Below are positions 21,274 through 33,394 of a stretch of DNA of 64,000 nucleotides, piece by piece. A model generated the notes under the pieces. It saw only the letters and a list, made by a program, of their open reading frames with translations. It was not told the DNA's origin and searched no databases. Each line of letters begins with the position of its first letter. Position 1 is the first letter of the stretch. The position numbers and the translations under genes were made by a program. Origin of the DNA: Zygnema cylindricum (taxonomy: Eukaryota; Streptophyta; Zygnematophyceae; Zygnematales; Zygnemataceae); assembly GCA_037447655.1 (NCBI GenBank), contig JBBHKE010002364.1, forward strand, positions 48,774 to 112,773. Direction: 5' to 3'.

Positions 21274-23186
21274 AACTCACAGAAAAAGATTTTTTTGTCC
21301 GATTTTTTTTTCAAATTTAGACATGATGTTTAATTCTCTATCGATCTATGTGCAACTCAACCCTGTTACTATTTTATTTCATTTTGCGCCCAATACAATA
21401 TGGGTCTTAAGGCCATATTGTATGTTTTGCATACAACAGGCATATTGTATGGGCGTACGGTCACCTACTTTTGAACTATGGTTCAAACGGTACCATCTAC
21501 ATTTGCGATTGTGTAAACGGTTAAACACTATCGTGTAAACGAATAAATCATTGATTGTTTAAAGATTGCACCTGGAATTTCTCGTAGGTAGTCCAATTTA
21601 TACTCCGGGAGTCGACCAAGTTAACAAGTTTCACAGGTCAAAATGTTAATTTAATCAAATTAGCCAAAAAAAAAAAAAAAAGCCCGAATTGAAGGCAATG
21701 TGAAAAACTAACTTGCCAAAATCACTAGTTTTTTGCATTGTGAAAGTTGAATTTTGTTATCACCGATAAGTGTAAAAAATATTATATACTATAGCATAGT
21801 ATTTTGTACAAAAATGTTTTATACTTCATACCTTATATAACGTGGCATGAGAAGTATGACAATTTGTTCTATACCTCCGCATAGAAAGTAGATGTGTACG
21901 GTCTAAACTGTACATTTATTGCTTGTAAGTATCGTGCCTGATATTTCGGTTTTTTATCCCGATAATTCCGTTACCAGAATACTGGACCAACATATCGGTA
22001 ATCGTTAGGTCAGAAAACGGTACACGTCGATTATCGTCAAATTGCTATCGATACACCACACGACTAATCACTGTGGACGACGTTAATTTTTAAACCAATA
22101 AGGATGCACCGTGAATAGCTAAAAAATGGAGTTTTTCACTACATGTCGTACTTTTTAGTCAACGCCGTCCTATTTTTTTTTTCTTTTTGATAAAAAATGT
22201 TTTTTGTGGATCTACCAAGATTTTCTAAGCTTATAGGCATAAACATTGAACGTCCGATTTTATAATTTTTCGCATCCGCGATGCAATCAATCAAACCACG
22301 GGGTTTGTTGCTAGTGTCCTCATTGTACACCAACGTGCACAATTGGCATACTTGCAAAAACAAGATATGTTCCAAATTGGACGAGCGATGACAACCTTAC
22401 ATTTTGTATAGGCCATGTGATTTTGTGGATGCAATTCCCACACATGCCATAAGAAAACCTTGTCCGAGGAAAATCATTTGAAGCTCCTTTACCATCCATT
22501 GACCTTCATTGAACTGATTTTGGGTTTGAAACATAACAACACAAGTCGTAGAATGATAGTATATGCATGTAAAAACGTGATATTTAAATAATTTTGTCTG
22601 CTTGTACTAATATTACGTAAACATTTCTCGCATGGAAAATCAAAAATATTTGACGATGTTCTACTTTAAGGCATGAGTGTAAAACAATGCACTCAAGGGA
22701 GATGTATACTAGGAATTGTTGTTTGTGTGAACAACAATAACTCGACGCCCCTAAACTTTGAGCTTTCAACTTAATATAAAATTTATATTACTAAATTTCC
22801 CTTTACATTAATGTAGGTGCGTTTAATTAACATCAACAACAATAATTTGAATATTCTTCAAACAGTGTAGGGTACCCAATGTGTTAATCTCAAGTTTGTG
22901 CTAAAGTAGAAAACAATGTCAAAAACGACCTGCGTCAATACGCGAAGGCAAATTCATTATTGATTTTTATCATTAAACAGAGGAGAATATCGGGCGAACT
23001 TGTTCTCACATATTCAAACGTCCACCATGTGAACACGGGCTAAAGAGGTCACAATATAGGAACGTGTATCCAAATTAGTGTTAGTTGTATGAATAAGCTT
23101 GAATGGTTTGTTAGCGTTAAATTTTTTGAAGCAAGAATAGAAGTTATAACAATATTTGATTTTTTAAACTACTTATATTTTTACAC
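21274..23186. other. Non-coding stretch
   Basis: No supported gene. 21390-21455 has an inverted repeat around CAATATGG/CCATATTG. 21750-22070 resembles 20080-20430. Minus-strand ORFs at 22139-22375 and 22584-22769 show no recognisable domain. Confidence 0.45.
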
Positions 23187-23189
23187 TAA

Positions 23190-23868
23190 GGGTGAAGTTC
23201 AATCGGACAAAAAATGAGGTTGTTTACAATAATCTACACCTCCCTGTACTACTCCGATCCTCTTATTTTCTTTTTATTCAGAAACATCATTACATAGAAT
23301 CTTACCGATATTCTCCAAAGGTTTGGGAGGTAACAACGTCTATTGTATATTCTTTTGCGAAGCATTTGCTTCAATTATACCATTTACAGAAAAAAATGAG
23401 CCTCAACACGTTGGATAATGAACATACATGTCTAGACGGTAACCAACAAAAATCAAAAAATTCCACACACGATATATCCAGTCAAAAATTGAACCGAAAT
23501 TACAAAAGTAATCTCGTAGTGAACTTTCGCCACACTATTTTTGTTAGCGCCCATTTGTTACGCAAAAAAACAGAAAGTCAAAACCCTAAAAACATTGAGT
23601 TAGTATTTGACAAGGCGTCTGCAAAGAGTACAAAAATTATGTCTTACAATGACTTGGTCCACACGAACATGGTTTGCAAATGAAAATTTCAAGTTGAAGT
23701 TGGTCGGTGTGAAAGATATTCGACGATTTTCAATACACGATATTATCTTACGTGATACCACTCAATTTTGAGCGCGTGGATTACAGACTCTGCGCGATAG
23801 AACATCGTTAAAAATGTAACATCTCGTAATGTTGGCCGTAAACAAAATTTCGTGATAGAACTTCACCC
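23190..23868 (+). mobile_element. Non-autonomous TIR element (679 bp)
   Basis: Starts GGGTGAAGTTCAATCGGA and ends TGATAGAACTTCACCC, flanked by TAA on both sides (23187-23189 and 23869-23871). GTTTAC lies inside each terminus. The 163-codon ORF on + (23192-23683) reads through the TIR and is not considered coding. Confidence 0.85.
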
Positions 23869-24255
23869 TAATAATGTTTGACGTTGTATATGTTGGCACG
23901 ACGTAATGTAAAATTGGCCAAAATATTGAATATCAACGGAGAATTGATTGTAACATCTAAGTGGAGTTTCCATTATATAAAAGCCTTCACACACGTGTTC
24001 CGTTTTCAGTGGTTCAATGTAATCTAAAGATTATTTATCGGAAATGGTCAATCATTCACATAATTTATACTTACAATGTAAAATATTTACTTGCGTTCTA
24101 TGATATTGTTATAATATGCGCATCCTATTATTGTAACACCGTCATCACCTTTTTTGTTCACACGCGCTTTTCTTTTGTCTACTTTTTTAATGTGACTAGT
24201 AAACCAATGCACGTTATACGAGCATGGACCATGTTGTGTTTATTAAAACGTCTAA

Positions 24256-25815
24256 GGGTCAAGTTCCATTAGTCGGAAAGTTGGGTAGTTTACAGAAAAC
24301 CGCGACTATCCAAACCAAACCGTACCGCTTATTTTGTCTTTATACACGAAACAACATTACAAAGAATCTTGCCAATACTTTCTGAAGGTGTGGGAGGTAA
24401 CACTAACAGTCAGATATTCATCCGCGAGGCGTTCCCTTCATTTTTCTCTATAGCCGCCAATGTACCTCAAAGAGGTGGGTTGGTAGCCACAGAAAAAAAA
24501 TTAATCGCGACACGCTTGACGATTAAGCTACGTGTCACGATGGACAACCAACGAAAATTGACAGAATTTACACAAGGCACGCGCTTTCAAAAATACAACC
24601 GAATATAAAAATGTAATTTCCTAACACTCCCTCGTCACTCTATTTTCAGTACCTTTTGTTTGTCACCCTATTTTTGTCCAAAGACTTTCGTTATGTTTGA
24701 AAATATGAACCCTAAAAAATCAGGAAGCGTAGAAGATTGGCATCTCCAAAAAGTATAACAACCTTCTCTCGTATGATGATTTCATACGCAGGTACATGGT
24801 ACGCAAGTGAAGATATGATGTAAACTTTGTCGGTGCTAAAAATCTTAAGGATGTTCAATATCGGATCGTAGCTTAGGTGGTGCCACTCAATGTAGAACAC
24901 GTCGTTTATAGAATTTGTGATGGAACATCGACTCAGGGTAACATTCCATTAGGCAGTACTAGGAAATGTACGAACAAGTCTACTAACAGCGTTTACTGGA
25001 AGTCCGCTCCATTTTGTCGGGCTAGTAACGAACCTTCCTCAATTATGATTGGCGCCACATAGGCTAAAGTCCAAATTCTGAAAATCTTAAAAATATGTAT
25101 AAACGGAAAGTCAAAATGAAACATTTGTACGACCGGAGGTAGTTAATAATTCGTACGTCAAGTTTGCGGCAAGATTTTGATTTTGAAAACGAAAATCAAA
25201 ATTTTGAAACGGAATGGCAAAAAGAAGTGACAAAATTTGACGGTCACGGGAAACATTAAATGTTGGTGGATGTCAGACGGAGCGTGCGACGATATTTTCG
25301 GCTGACGTGCATCCAGCGTGGCAGGAGGCACATGGCATGTACGACGTGTAGGCCCGTGATCACTTGTTCAAAGTAGATATTTTTTTGCTTTTTCATGTGT
25401 ACCAATGGTAATCATCCAATGGAACCTAACTCTCTTCGCGAGGAGAGTTAAGGCCCACTAGATGATGTGCGCGATTGCTTCGCGGATCTCTAAAACTGAA
25501 ACATCCAACGGTCAAAAATTACGCCTACATCATTGGAGCTTCCCGACAGCTTTCCAGTAATGATGTTTCGTCTGGCAAAAAATAAAATATGGTACAGCTC
25601 TGTAGTTGTAGTTTTCCAGTAACAATGTGTAGCTTTTTAGTAACGATGTTTTGCGTGACAAAAAAAAAATATGGTATGGCTCTGTACGGCACTGTACGAA
25701 AAAGTCCGGCGTCCAGTAACAAACCTCACTTTTTGTCTAATAGAATGTTACCCTCATCAACCCGGCCCGTAGAGTTGGCCGTACGATTACAAAATCGACT
25801 AATGGAACTTGACCC
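24256..25815 (+). mobile_element. Outer TIR element, about 740 bp, split by a nested insertion
   Basis: Starts GGGTCAAGTTCCATTAGTCG and ends with the exact inverse of that 20-mer, flanked by TAA (24253-24255 and 25816-25818). Removing the inner element (24936-25753) and one TCA leaves about 740 bp, the family size. It contains a hairpin ACCTC-AAA-GAGGT near 24472. Confidence 0.88.
24936..25753 (+). mobile_element. Inner TIR element (818 bp) nested in 24256-25815
   Basis: Starts GGGTAACATTCCATTAGG and ends CTAATAGAATGTTACCC, flanked by TCA on both sides (24933-24935 and 25754-25756). The interior shows the family's hairpin (AACTCTC..GAGAGTT, about 25429-25450), GCGCGATTGCTTCGCGGATC and AACATCCAACGGTC. 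GTAGTTTTCCAGTAA-like segments repeat near 25553-25650. Confidence 0.88.
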
Positions 25816-25818
25816 TAA

Positions 25819-26799
25819 GTACTGTTGTACTAATCTTGACGTTTGTACGGAAATATTTAGACCCGGCCCAAAGCAACTCAAAGATTGCACGCAAAATTGA
25901 GCAAAGAAATAATGACACTAAATCGTCTCGAATCTTGCCATACCGTGTCCTATTTATCATCATGCTCGTTACACGGGCATGGACGGTGTCCAGATATGTA
26001 CTTCTTGAAAAGGAGAGATAGCTTCTAAATTTCTAGCATTTTATGATCGGACGGTCATAAACGAAAAATACACGGCTAATGACTCATTATTGCAGGTGGC
26101 GACTTGATATTTATTCATTGACATGTTCTAGCAACCAAGATCTAACAGTGAAAAACGATCGCCGATGGGGTGGTTTGAAAGTTACCCTATCGGTCAGGTC
26201 GCCGACAAAGCTACCCGTTTGTTGAGGTCCCCCAAGTGACACGTTGTTAAAGTCTTTAGATGAACAAAGATGACTTATTTAAAGGTTTTCAAACAGACGA
26301 CTAAATGTCTAAAATTTTTATAAAGATAAAAAGAGCGTGACGAGATATCTTTAAAAAGATATTATGTTAGATTTGGTGTACTCGTGTCCACCTCGTTATA
26401 AGTCACATAGCCTTTGTGATGTGTGAAAACTTCTGTGGTAGTCCATCGTGGCATGAATCTATATCATTTAGGGGTAGCAATTCTACACTTTCTACAGATG
26501 ACTATCAACCTCCCTAAGGCAAGTGGCACTTTCTATAGATGACTACCGACTTCCCTAAGGCAGGTAGCCATCCAGAAAACCGGATACAACGATTGCTTCT
26601 TGGATGAGGTCCCAAAACTAATTGAATGGTCAATGTTTAGCCTAGACTCGAAGAGAATCTTGGTCGGATCCGGTAATGTCATTGTTTTTGAAAATAGAAA
26701 AGAAAACAATGCGGTATTGTATATAAAAGTATGGAATCATGTAAACAACATGCATTTTTTGTTCATAGATAGTAAGCCTAATCATTCATTTGATTGGTT
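25819..26799. other. Non-coding stretch, probable decayed TIR-element right half
   Basis: About 26480-26775 shows the order of the TIR family: GACTACCGACTTCC hairpin region, ACGATTGCTTCTTGGATGAG, TGGTCAATG, GTAAACAACATG. No clear terminus. A 30-bp segment (CACTTTCTA..GACTA..) is directly repeated near 26490-26560. No gene. Confidence 0.45.
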
Positions 26800-27101
26800 T
26801 GTGTCGAGCGTGCCCGCCGATGAAAGAGGAAGGGCCTTGAATCCAAAGAGTTGCAAAGGGGAGACCTGCAAAGAATTCCAGATGCAAATGCTTCCCTAAA
26901 AAATGGTCATGCCCTCTTCTGTCCCATACCCTCCCGGTGACATGAATGCAAACGTTGGGAAGAAAGAGACATGCCAGATGGAAGTATGCGGGAGAAGGTG
27001 AATGAAAAAGAAAAAGAAGTTACCCCCTACTCCTCCCCCCCCCCCTTTTACCATGATGTCAGAGGGCTAGGGCTGGGCTGCTTTCCCAATTTATGATGCC
27101 T
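26800..27101 (-). repeat. Partial G-family LTR/U3-like segment
   Basis: On the minus strand it matches 33868-34160 (from TTGGGAAAGC to GGGCACGCTC). It follows the end of G1's 3' LTR by about 15 bp, so it is a truncated second copy of the U3-like region. It ends abruptly near 26800. Confidence 0.65.
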
Positions 27102-27827
27102 TGTTGGAAGTCTAACAAAGATTATCTCAAAACCCACTATTCAGGTAAAAAAGATTCTGGTAATCAACCCCAGAGGAGACCCAACCGAAGCCCCAAAAGG
27201 ACTACCAAAGAGAGAACAAAGGCACTTCCACTCAGAATAATGAAAGAATAAGAATAAAAATAGGATGTCTCTGAAATAACAATATCACCTTGCCCTAGAA
27301 AAGAGAGATAATGGTTTAATTTGGAATGATAGCAAGCGAGCTCAACATACCCCCAAAACGTAGCGTTGACAACAAGAGAAGACGAAATCTCTCCCAAAGA
27401 CACCGGAACAGGTAAAACCTCCTTAACTCCTCGGTTTCTGCAACCCGGAACCGACAAGACCCTTCTTGGTATCCAATAGACACAAGTCCTAAATCGCCCA
27501 AACATCAAAGATAGTGCCAACTACCCAACCGGACTACGACTTCCACAAAGGATAGATGCAAACCAAGATGGCAATAGGGTCACAATCACATACAAAACAA
27601 AAGTTGTCCAAAAGAAAGTTTGCTGGAATTTCTAAGGTTTTTCTCAGGAGATATTAATGAAACAACAACCTGTCTCCTTCGGCCCCAAGCGCCTTATACA
27701 ACAGAATTTGTCCAGTTTCAAATCCAAAAGTTCAACGTAATGCAAGGAGCCAATGAGCGGAGAGCAATTGCTATTGAACTGACATAAGACAAATATAACC
27801 GTACCACACTCGGGGCAAAATGTTCTA
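27102..27827 (-). repeat. G1 3' LTR, R-U5 part (left of copia A)
   Basis: It matches 51240-51970 (same orientation) and 55780-56493 (opposite orientation). Shared blocks include 'ttccgggttgcagaaaccgag' and 'ctcgcttgctat'. It ends TTAGACTTCCAACA on the minus strand. The other part of this LTR lies at 33395-34160. Confidence 0.8.
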
Positions 27828-28565
27828 TGTTGTTCTGAGACAAGTGTTGGTACTGAAGATGAAGAAGATGCAGCAGTAGTCATCGTAGAACAAATCAAGA
27901 GAGGAAGCTTCCACAAATACCGATGGCTAAACAGCAACTTTGACAGACTATAACTTTCGGAAAAAGGCTCCAAACGTCCTTAAAATTTTCCACAATGTAG
28001 ATAACATACAAAGAAACACACACACAAAATTTCAATCAATTCCGCTCACAAATCTGTGAGATATGTAGAAATGAAATTACATAAAACTGAGTGTACAGTT
28101 TTCATATCATTTGTTCCTAAAAATCAAATTCACTAAGTCCTACTTTTATACACCGAAACTACACTAAGCTGTACGGAGGCATTCCAGCCGTACATCTAAC
28201 ATTCTATCACAAATATTTACACCGAAGTTCAAACAACGTAAAGTGATGATGATCTAGTCACGCCTTGTCACTATTTGTTGGCGGCGGCTGTCAGCGGTCC
28301 GATTAGAGGATTTGGCACCGTAGAATTGACTTCACAAAGAACAGTGGTCCTGCCGAATTTCCGTACGTCCACGGAGGACATACTCACGCATTCTCCCAAG
28401 TGACGACACGTGTCCCAAGTGTGAATGAACCGTGAACTCCCAACTTCACTGTCACACTAATTTCGGTAAGTACTGAACCGAACTCAACCAAAAATAGCTT
28501 AAGTCCTGAACAGCTCTCTCTCACAGCTGAGGCATAAAGAGGACTAAAGATTTCTAAAAACAACA
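27828..28565 (-). repeat. Copia A 3' LTR (738 bp)
   Basis: On the minus strand it starts TGTTGTTTTTAG and ends CAGAACAACA (inverted termini TGTTGTT/AACAACA). It has the same length as the 5' LTR at 32657-33394. Confidence 0.95.
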
Positions 28566-28579
28566 CTCCCCTAAAGCTT
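28566..28579 (-). promoter_or_regulatory. Copia A polypurine tract
   Basis: On the minus strand AAAGCTTTAGGGGAG abuts the 3' LTR start. The same tract abuts the related LTR at 61707-62798. Confidence 0.85.
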
Positions 28580-28588
28580 TAGACTCTG

Positions 28589-31500
28589 CTAGTCACTTAG
28601 TCCACAAGCCTCTCTACAGAACTTCAATTTGGGAGCAGGTAAGGGTTTTGTCATCATATCAGCCACCATTTGCTCATCCGGTAAATAACTCAACTTCAAG
28701 ACTTTTCCCATCACCTTTTCTCTTACAAATGGAAGCTTGATATCAATGTGCTTACTCTTAAAGTGATGACTGGGATTAGATGCAATAGCGATTGCTGCCT
28801 GATTATCACACCACACTATCTGTGGTCCAGATTGCATAAAGAGAAGCTCTTGGAGAAGAGACTTTACCCAAAGTAACTCTTTAACTGCCGAGCTGGCAAC
28901 CATGTACTTAGCCTGCATGGTAGACTGAGCCGTTACCTTCTGAAGTTTGCTGCTCCAGCAGCAAGTTCCACTTCCGATCTTCAAAATGTATCCGGTGGTG
29001 GAGCGTCGGCTCGGCATATCTCCGTAGCTCGCATCGCTCCATGTATGAATTTTGACTTCCTCTCCACCGAGAGAGAGTCTAAGATTTTGAGTTCCTGCAA
29101 GATAACGAAGAACTCTCTTTGCTGCCTCATAGTCTGATTTCCTTGGATTCTGAAGGCTTCGGCTTAAGGCTCCAACCGCTGCTGCGATGTCGGGACGAGT
29201 ACAATTCATGAAATAAATGAGGCTTCCGACAATCTGCCTGTAAGGAATGGAGGACATAGAATCTGCCTCCTCGAATCTAAGAAACCATCAACCAAAACAC
29301 CACCATCTGTTTCCGTGCCTTCCAATTTCTGCCTGAATTCCATAGGAGTGGCACTCCCCTTTGCGTCCGACATGCCAAACTTTTCTAACATGTTCTTGAT
29401 TGCTTCCTTTTGAGTTAAATAAATAATTTTCTGTTTCCTGTCTCTTTCTACTTGAATTCCTAGAATATACTTAGCCTCACCCAAGTCTTTCATTTCAAAC
29501 CGAGAATTCAAAGCTGATTTTATTTTATTAATCTCATTGATGGATTTGCTAATTAGTAGCAAATCATCTACATAAACTGCCACATAAATCACTCCATCAT
29601 CACCTTGCATTACATAGACTGAGTGATCTGAACTGATCCTGGTAAAGCCTAGATTGGTTAAAAACTCATCTAATTTCAGGTTCCATTGCCTCGGAGCCTG
29701 TTTCAGACCATAAAGGGACTTCAACAGTTTACAGACCAGATTTTCTTTCCCTTTTTCTGCATACATCTCTGGCTGCTTCATATAAATTACTTCCTCCAAA
29801 TCACCATGCAAGAAAGCTGTCTTAACATCCATCTGATGCAATTCCATATCTTCTATTGCAGCAAGAGATAGCAAAACTCTAACAGTAGGAAAGCGAACCA
29901 CAGGAGAGAAGGTCTCTTCATAGTCAATTCCCTCCTTTTGGCTAAATCCCTTAGCAACCTGTCTAGCTTTATATCTCTCAATTGTATTATCAGGATTCAA
30001 TTTTAATTTGAAGACCCACTTACAACCGATAGCTTTCCTGTTCGGTGGGAGCTCCACAAGTTCCCAAGTTTGGGCTTCTATAATTGACTTTATCTCTTCA
30101 TTTGCAGCCGAGATCGAATGATCCTTTTCAGGAACGGAAAAAGCTTCATGAATAGTAAGCGGCTCCCCTGTGCTTGCAGAAAAAGCACTCTCAACTCGGT
30201 CGCCTCGAAGGCGGCTACTTTGTCTTCTTCCCCCCAGAAAATCTGACGCGGGAACGGTTGGTTCCTTAGATTGCCGCACAAGGCGTGTATTCGGAGGAGC
30301 ATCGACAGAAGGAGCAGCTCCAGAAGGAGTATTAGACGGCCCAGAGGCATTTGGGAGAGAGGTAGAAGAAGTAGAAGAGGATGGAGTAAAAGGTACCTGC
30401 TCAAGAATGATATACTCTTGTATTTTCTCTTTCCTTTCAGCTGCATCCATGCTAAAAACGTCAACAGATTGACTTTCTTCTTTAATCTGAATATTCCTAG
30501 CTGTTTGAAGACATCCTCTCTGAGGATTATACACTCTATAACCTGCAGATTCATCATCATAGCCTAAAAAGATGCCAGGTACAGATTTTGGACTAAGCTT
30601 CCAATTAGGAAGATTATCCAAGATAAAACATTTGCTACCAAAAACTCTAAAATGACTAACATTTGGCTTTTTGCCTGTCCAAACTTCATAAGGTGTCTTA
30701 CCCCTAACAGCCCGGGTTTCCACTCTATTTCTGATATAAGAAGCACAATGAAAAGCTTCCCCCCAAAACTTTGGATCCACACCTTTATCGGCCATCATAG
30801 ATCGAGCACATTCAGTCAAAGTCCGATTAAGTCTTTCGGCAACACCATTTTGTTCCGGTGTGTACGGAGCAGTAAATTCACGAGAGATGCCATTCTCTTT
30901 CAAAAAATCAGCAAATGCATGAGATACATACTCTCCACCATTATTCGTTCGCAAAGCAAGAATAGATTTGCCGTGAAGTTTCTCCGCCCAGATTTTGTAG
31001 TGCTTAAAGTGAGTGAAGACTTCTCCCTTCTCCTTCATGAAGTATAGGCGACTATATCGGGAGTAATCGTCTGTAAAGGTGACAAAGAAGCGGCTGCCAC
31101 CAAGAGAGGGAACTTTGGAAGGGCCGAAGACATCAGAGTGAATAATACCAAGGAGATCTGTGGCTCGATGATCAGAAACTTGTGGTAGAGGAAGCTTGTG
31201 AAGCTTTCCGAGAGCACAACCATCACAAACATGGGACTCTTTTTGACCAAGCTTGACTCCCTCTATCATATTATGGTTTATCATCTTAGTAAGTCTCTCA
31301 TGGTGCACATGACCAAGCCTTTTATGCCACAAAACATTATCACATAGGACACTAGAGTACGCAAAATCAATTTTATTAGCCAGGTCCATGCGGTACAAAA
31401 AGTTTGGGCCTCTAGTTCCTACTAGAGCTACTCTTCCATTCTTGCTCACTATTTTCTTGCCATTTTTCTGGAGAACCTCAAAGCCTTTGCTTTCAGCTAC

Positions 31501-32712
31501 AGACGTAGAAAACAAATTTTTCTTGAACTTTGGAACATACAAGACATCATACAAAGTTCTCTTAACAACCTTTCCATCTATCACACAATCGAGATCTATG
31601 TTTCCTTTGGCATTTGATTCAACAGCATAGCCACAAGCATAAAAGATCTGACGTAAAGGAATAGAAGACATCTCCTTAAACCAAGACTTGTTCCAACACA
31701 TGTGTGAAGAGCTGCCGGAATCCATTATCCATCCGAGGTCCTTTTCTCCTTCCATCATGTCGAGTTTGGCGAGAGCAAAGAACTCTTTGTCATCAGTTTT
31801 TGGAAAACTGATCACATCAGGTGTCGTTTCCTCGGTCTTTTTCTTCTCCAATTCCGTATCCTCCGCTGAAAATGCAACAATTTTATTCGGAGGTTTTTGG
31901 GAAATGGGAGGTCCGCGGTGTCTCCATCCTTTCCGAAAGGTACCTGTTTCAAGAGCTTTTATATACAAAGGACAAGCTCTGAAGGAGTGACCATCAGTAT
32001 AGCAATAAACACATTTCTCAAACTGAGGATTAAACTGATTCCCTTGATATCTATTTTCCCTCTGAAACTGAGCCGTAAATGCTACAGCTGGTTTTCCAAA
32101 TCCTAAAACTGTCTGAGTAGCCTCTTCTGCCAAGATAAACTCTATAGCTGTTTGCAAATTCCAAAGAGGTTTAGACAATTTTTTCATTTCATCTGAGGCT
32201 CCTTTATATTCATTAGGAAGCCCCTTTAGGAGAATCATGGCCTGATGATAAGGGGAGAAAGTCCCCCCAGAACATGCATTTTCTGACAGTAACATTCGAA
32301 ACCGATTAGTGTATTCCACCATGCTACCACCTGTGTACTTATACTCATAGATTTGACCAGCAGTTATAATCTCATGCTGGTCACTAGCTTTAACATAAGA
32401 AGATTTCAATGCATCCCACAAATCTGATGCCTTTGCAACATCAATATATGTCATATGCAATTCTTTTGATATCATAAGCTTTACTAAATGCAAAGCCTGG
32501 TCATTTTTCTGATCAAAACTGGCATCAGATTCTGCCAATGATCCATTTAACACATCAATAAGTTTCACTTGCTTGAAGTAAGACTTAACCAAATCTGCCC
32601 AATACAGATATTCACGTCCATCAAAGACCGGAATTCGTGAAGGCGGGCCCGTAACCTGTTGTTCTGAGACAAGTGTTGGTACTGAAGATGAAGAAGATGC
32701 AGCAGTAGTCAT
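28589..32712 (-). pseudogene. Copia A gag-pol polyprotein, one frameshift
   Basis: The frame opens at an ATG in the LTR (MTTAASSSSSVP) and reads through the PBS. Domain order: gag, zinc knuckle CVYCYTDGHSFRAC (31972-32013), protease IMDSGSSSHM, pre-integrase HHCC (HKRLGHVHHERL, CDGCALGK), integrase core (HSDVFGP; TNNGGEY; PEQNGVAERLNRT), RT (MDVKTAFLHGDLEE, VAVYVDDLLLIS intact) and RNase H (HTWSDASYGD). This is the copia order PR-IN-RT-RH. The second integrase Asp is Asn (TNNGGEY for SDNGGEY). The RNase H Glu region reads STMQAKYM instead of STxEAEY. A frameshift near 29260-29280 separates RT from RNase H. Nearly intact but most likely inactive. Confidence 0.95.
32644..32656 (-). promoter_or_regulatory. 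Copia A PBS, half-tRNA (initiator Met) type
   Basis: Directly after the 5' LTR end (AACAACA) the minus strand reads GGTTACGGGCCCG. This is two changes from GGTTATGGGCCCA, the complement of the anticodon-loop region of initiator tRNA-Met used by Drosophila copia. The site also encodes gag residues (V-T-G-P). Confidence 0.82.
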
Positions 32713-33394
32713 CGTAGAACAAATCAAGAGAGGAAGCTTCCACAAATACCGATGGCTGAACAGCAACTTTGACAGACTATAACTTTCAGAAATACGCTCC
32801 AAACGTCATGAAAATTTGCCACAATGTAGATAACATATAAAGAAACACACACACAAAATTGCAATTAATTCCGCTCACAAATCTGTGAGATATGTAGAAA
32901 TGAAATTACATAAAACTGAGTGTACAGTTTTCATATCATTTGTTCCAAAAAATCAAATTCACTAAGTCCTACTTTTATACACCGAAACTACACTAAGCTG
33001 TACGGAGGCATTCCAGCCGTACATCTAACATTCTATCACAAATATTTACACCGAAGTTCAGACAACGTAAAGTGATAATGATCTAGTCACGCCTCGTCAC
33101 TATTTGTTGGCGGCGGCTGTCAGCGGTCCGATTAGAGGATTTGGCACCGTAGAATTGACTTCACAAAAACCAGTGGTCCTGCCGAATTTCCGAACGTCCA
33201 CGGAGGACATACTCACGCATTCTCCCAAGTGACGACACGTGTCCCAAGTGTGAATGAACCGTGAACTCCCAACTTCACTGTCACACTAATTTCGGTAAGT
33301 ACTAAACCGAACTCAACCAAAAATAGCTTAAGTCCTGAACAGCTCTCTCTCACAGCTGAGGCATAAAGAGGACTAAAGATTTCTAAAAACAACA
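32657..33394 (-). repeat. Copia A 5' LTR (738 bp)
   Basis: Termini as in the 3' LTR. It contains the probable gag start (ATG complement at 32710-32712) 53 bp before its end. Confidence 0.95.

Larger units (their letters stand above)
27828..33394 (-). mobile_element. Copia A: complete Ty1/copia element, 5567 bp
   Basis: Two LTRs of 738 bp each, TSD TTCTA (27823-27827 and 33395-33399), a half-tRNA PBS, a PPT and one long gag-pol reading frame. By-eye comparison finds about 18 differences between the LTRs (about 97.6% identity), so this is the youngest insertion in the window. It interrupts the 3' LTR of G1. Confidence 0.97.

Noticed and set aside
22139-22769. Two minus-strand ORFs as a decayed gene
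   Set aside because: No domain, no shared frame and no splice signals that join them.
23192-23683. 163-codon ORF
   Set aside because: It starts within the TIR of the 23190-23868 element, has no domain, and is compositionally like the surrounding non-coding DNA.
30090-30567. ORFs on both strands in copia A
   Set aside because: Frame shadows of the gag-pol linker region.
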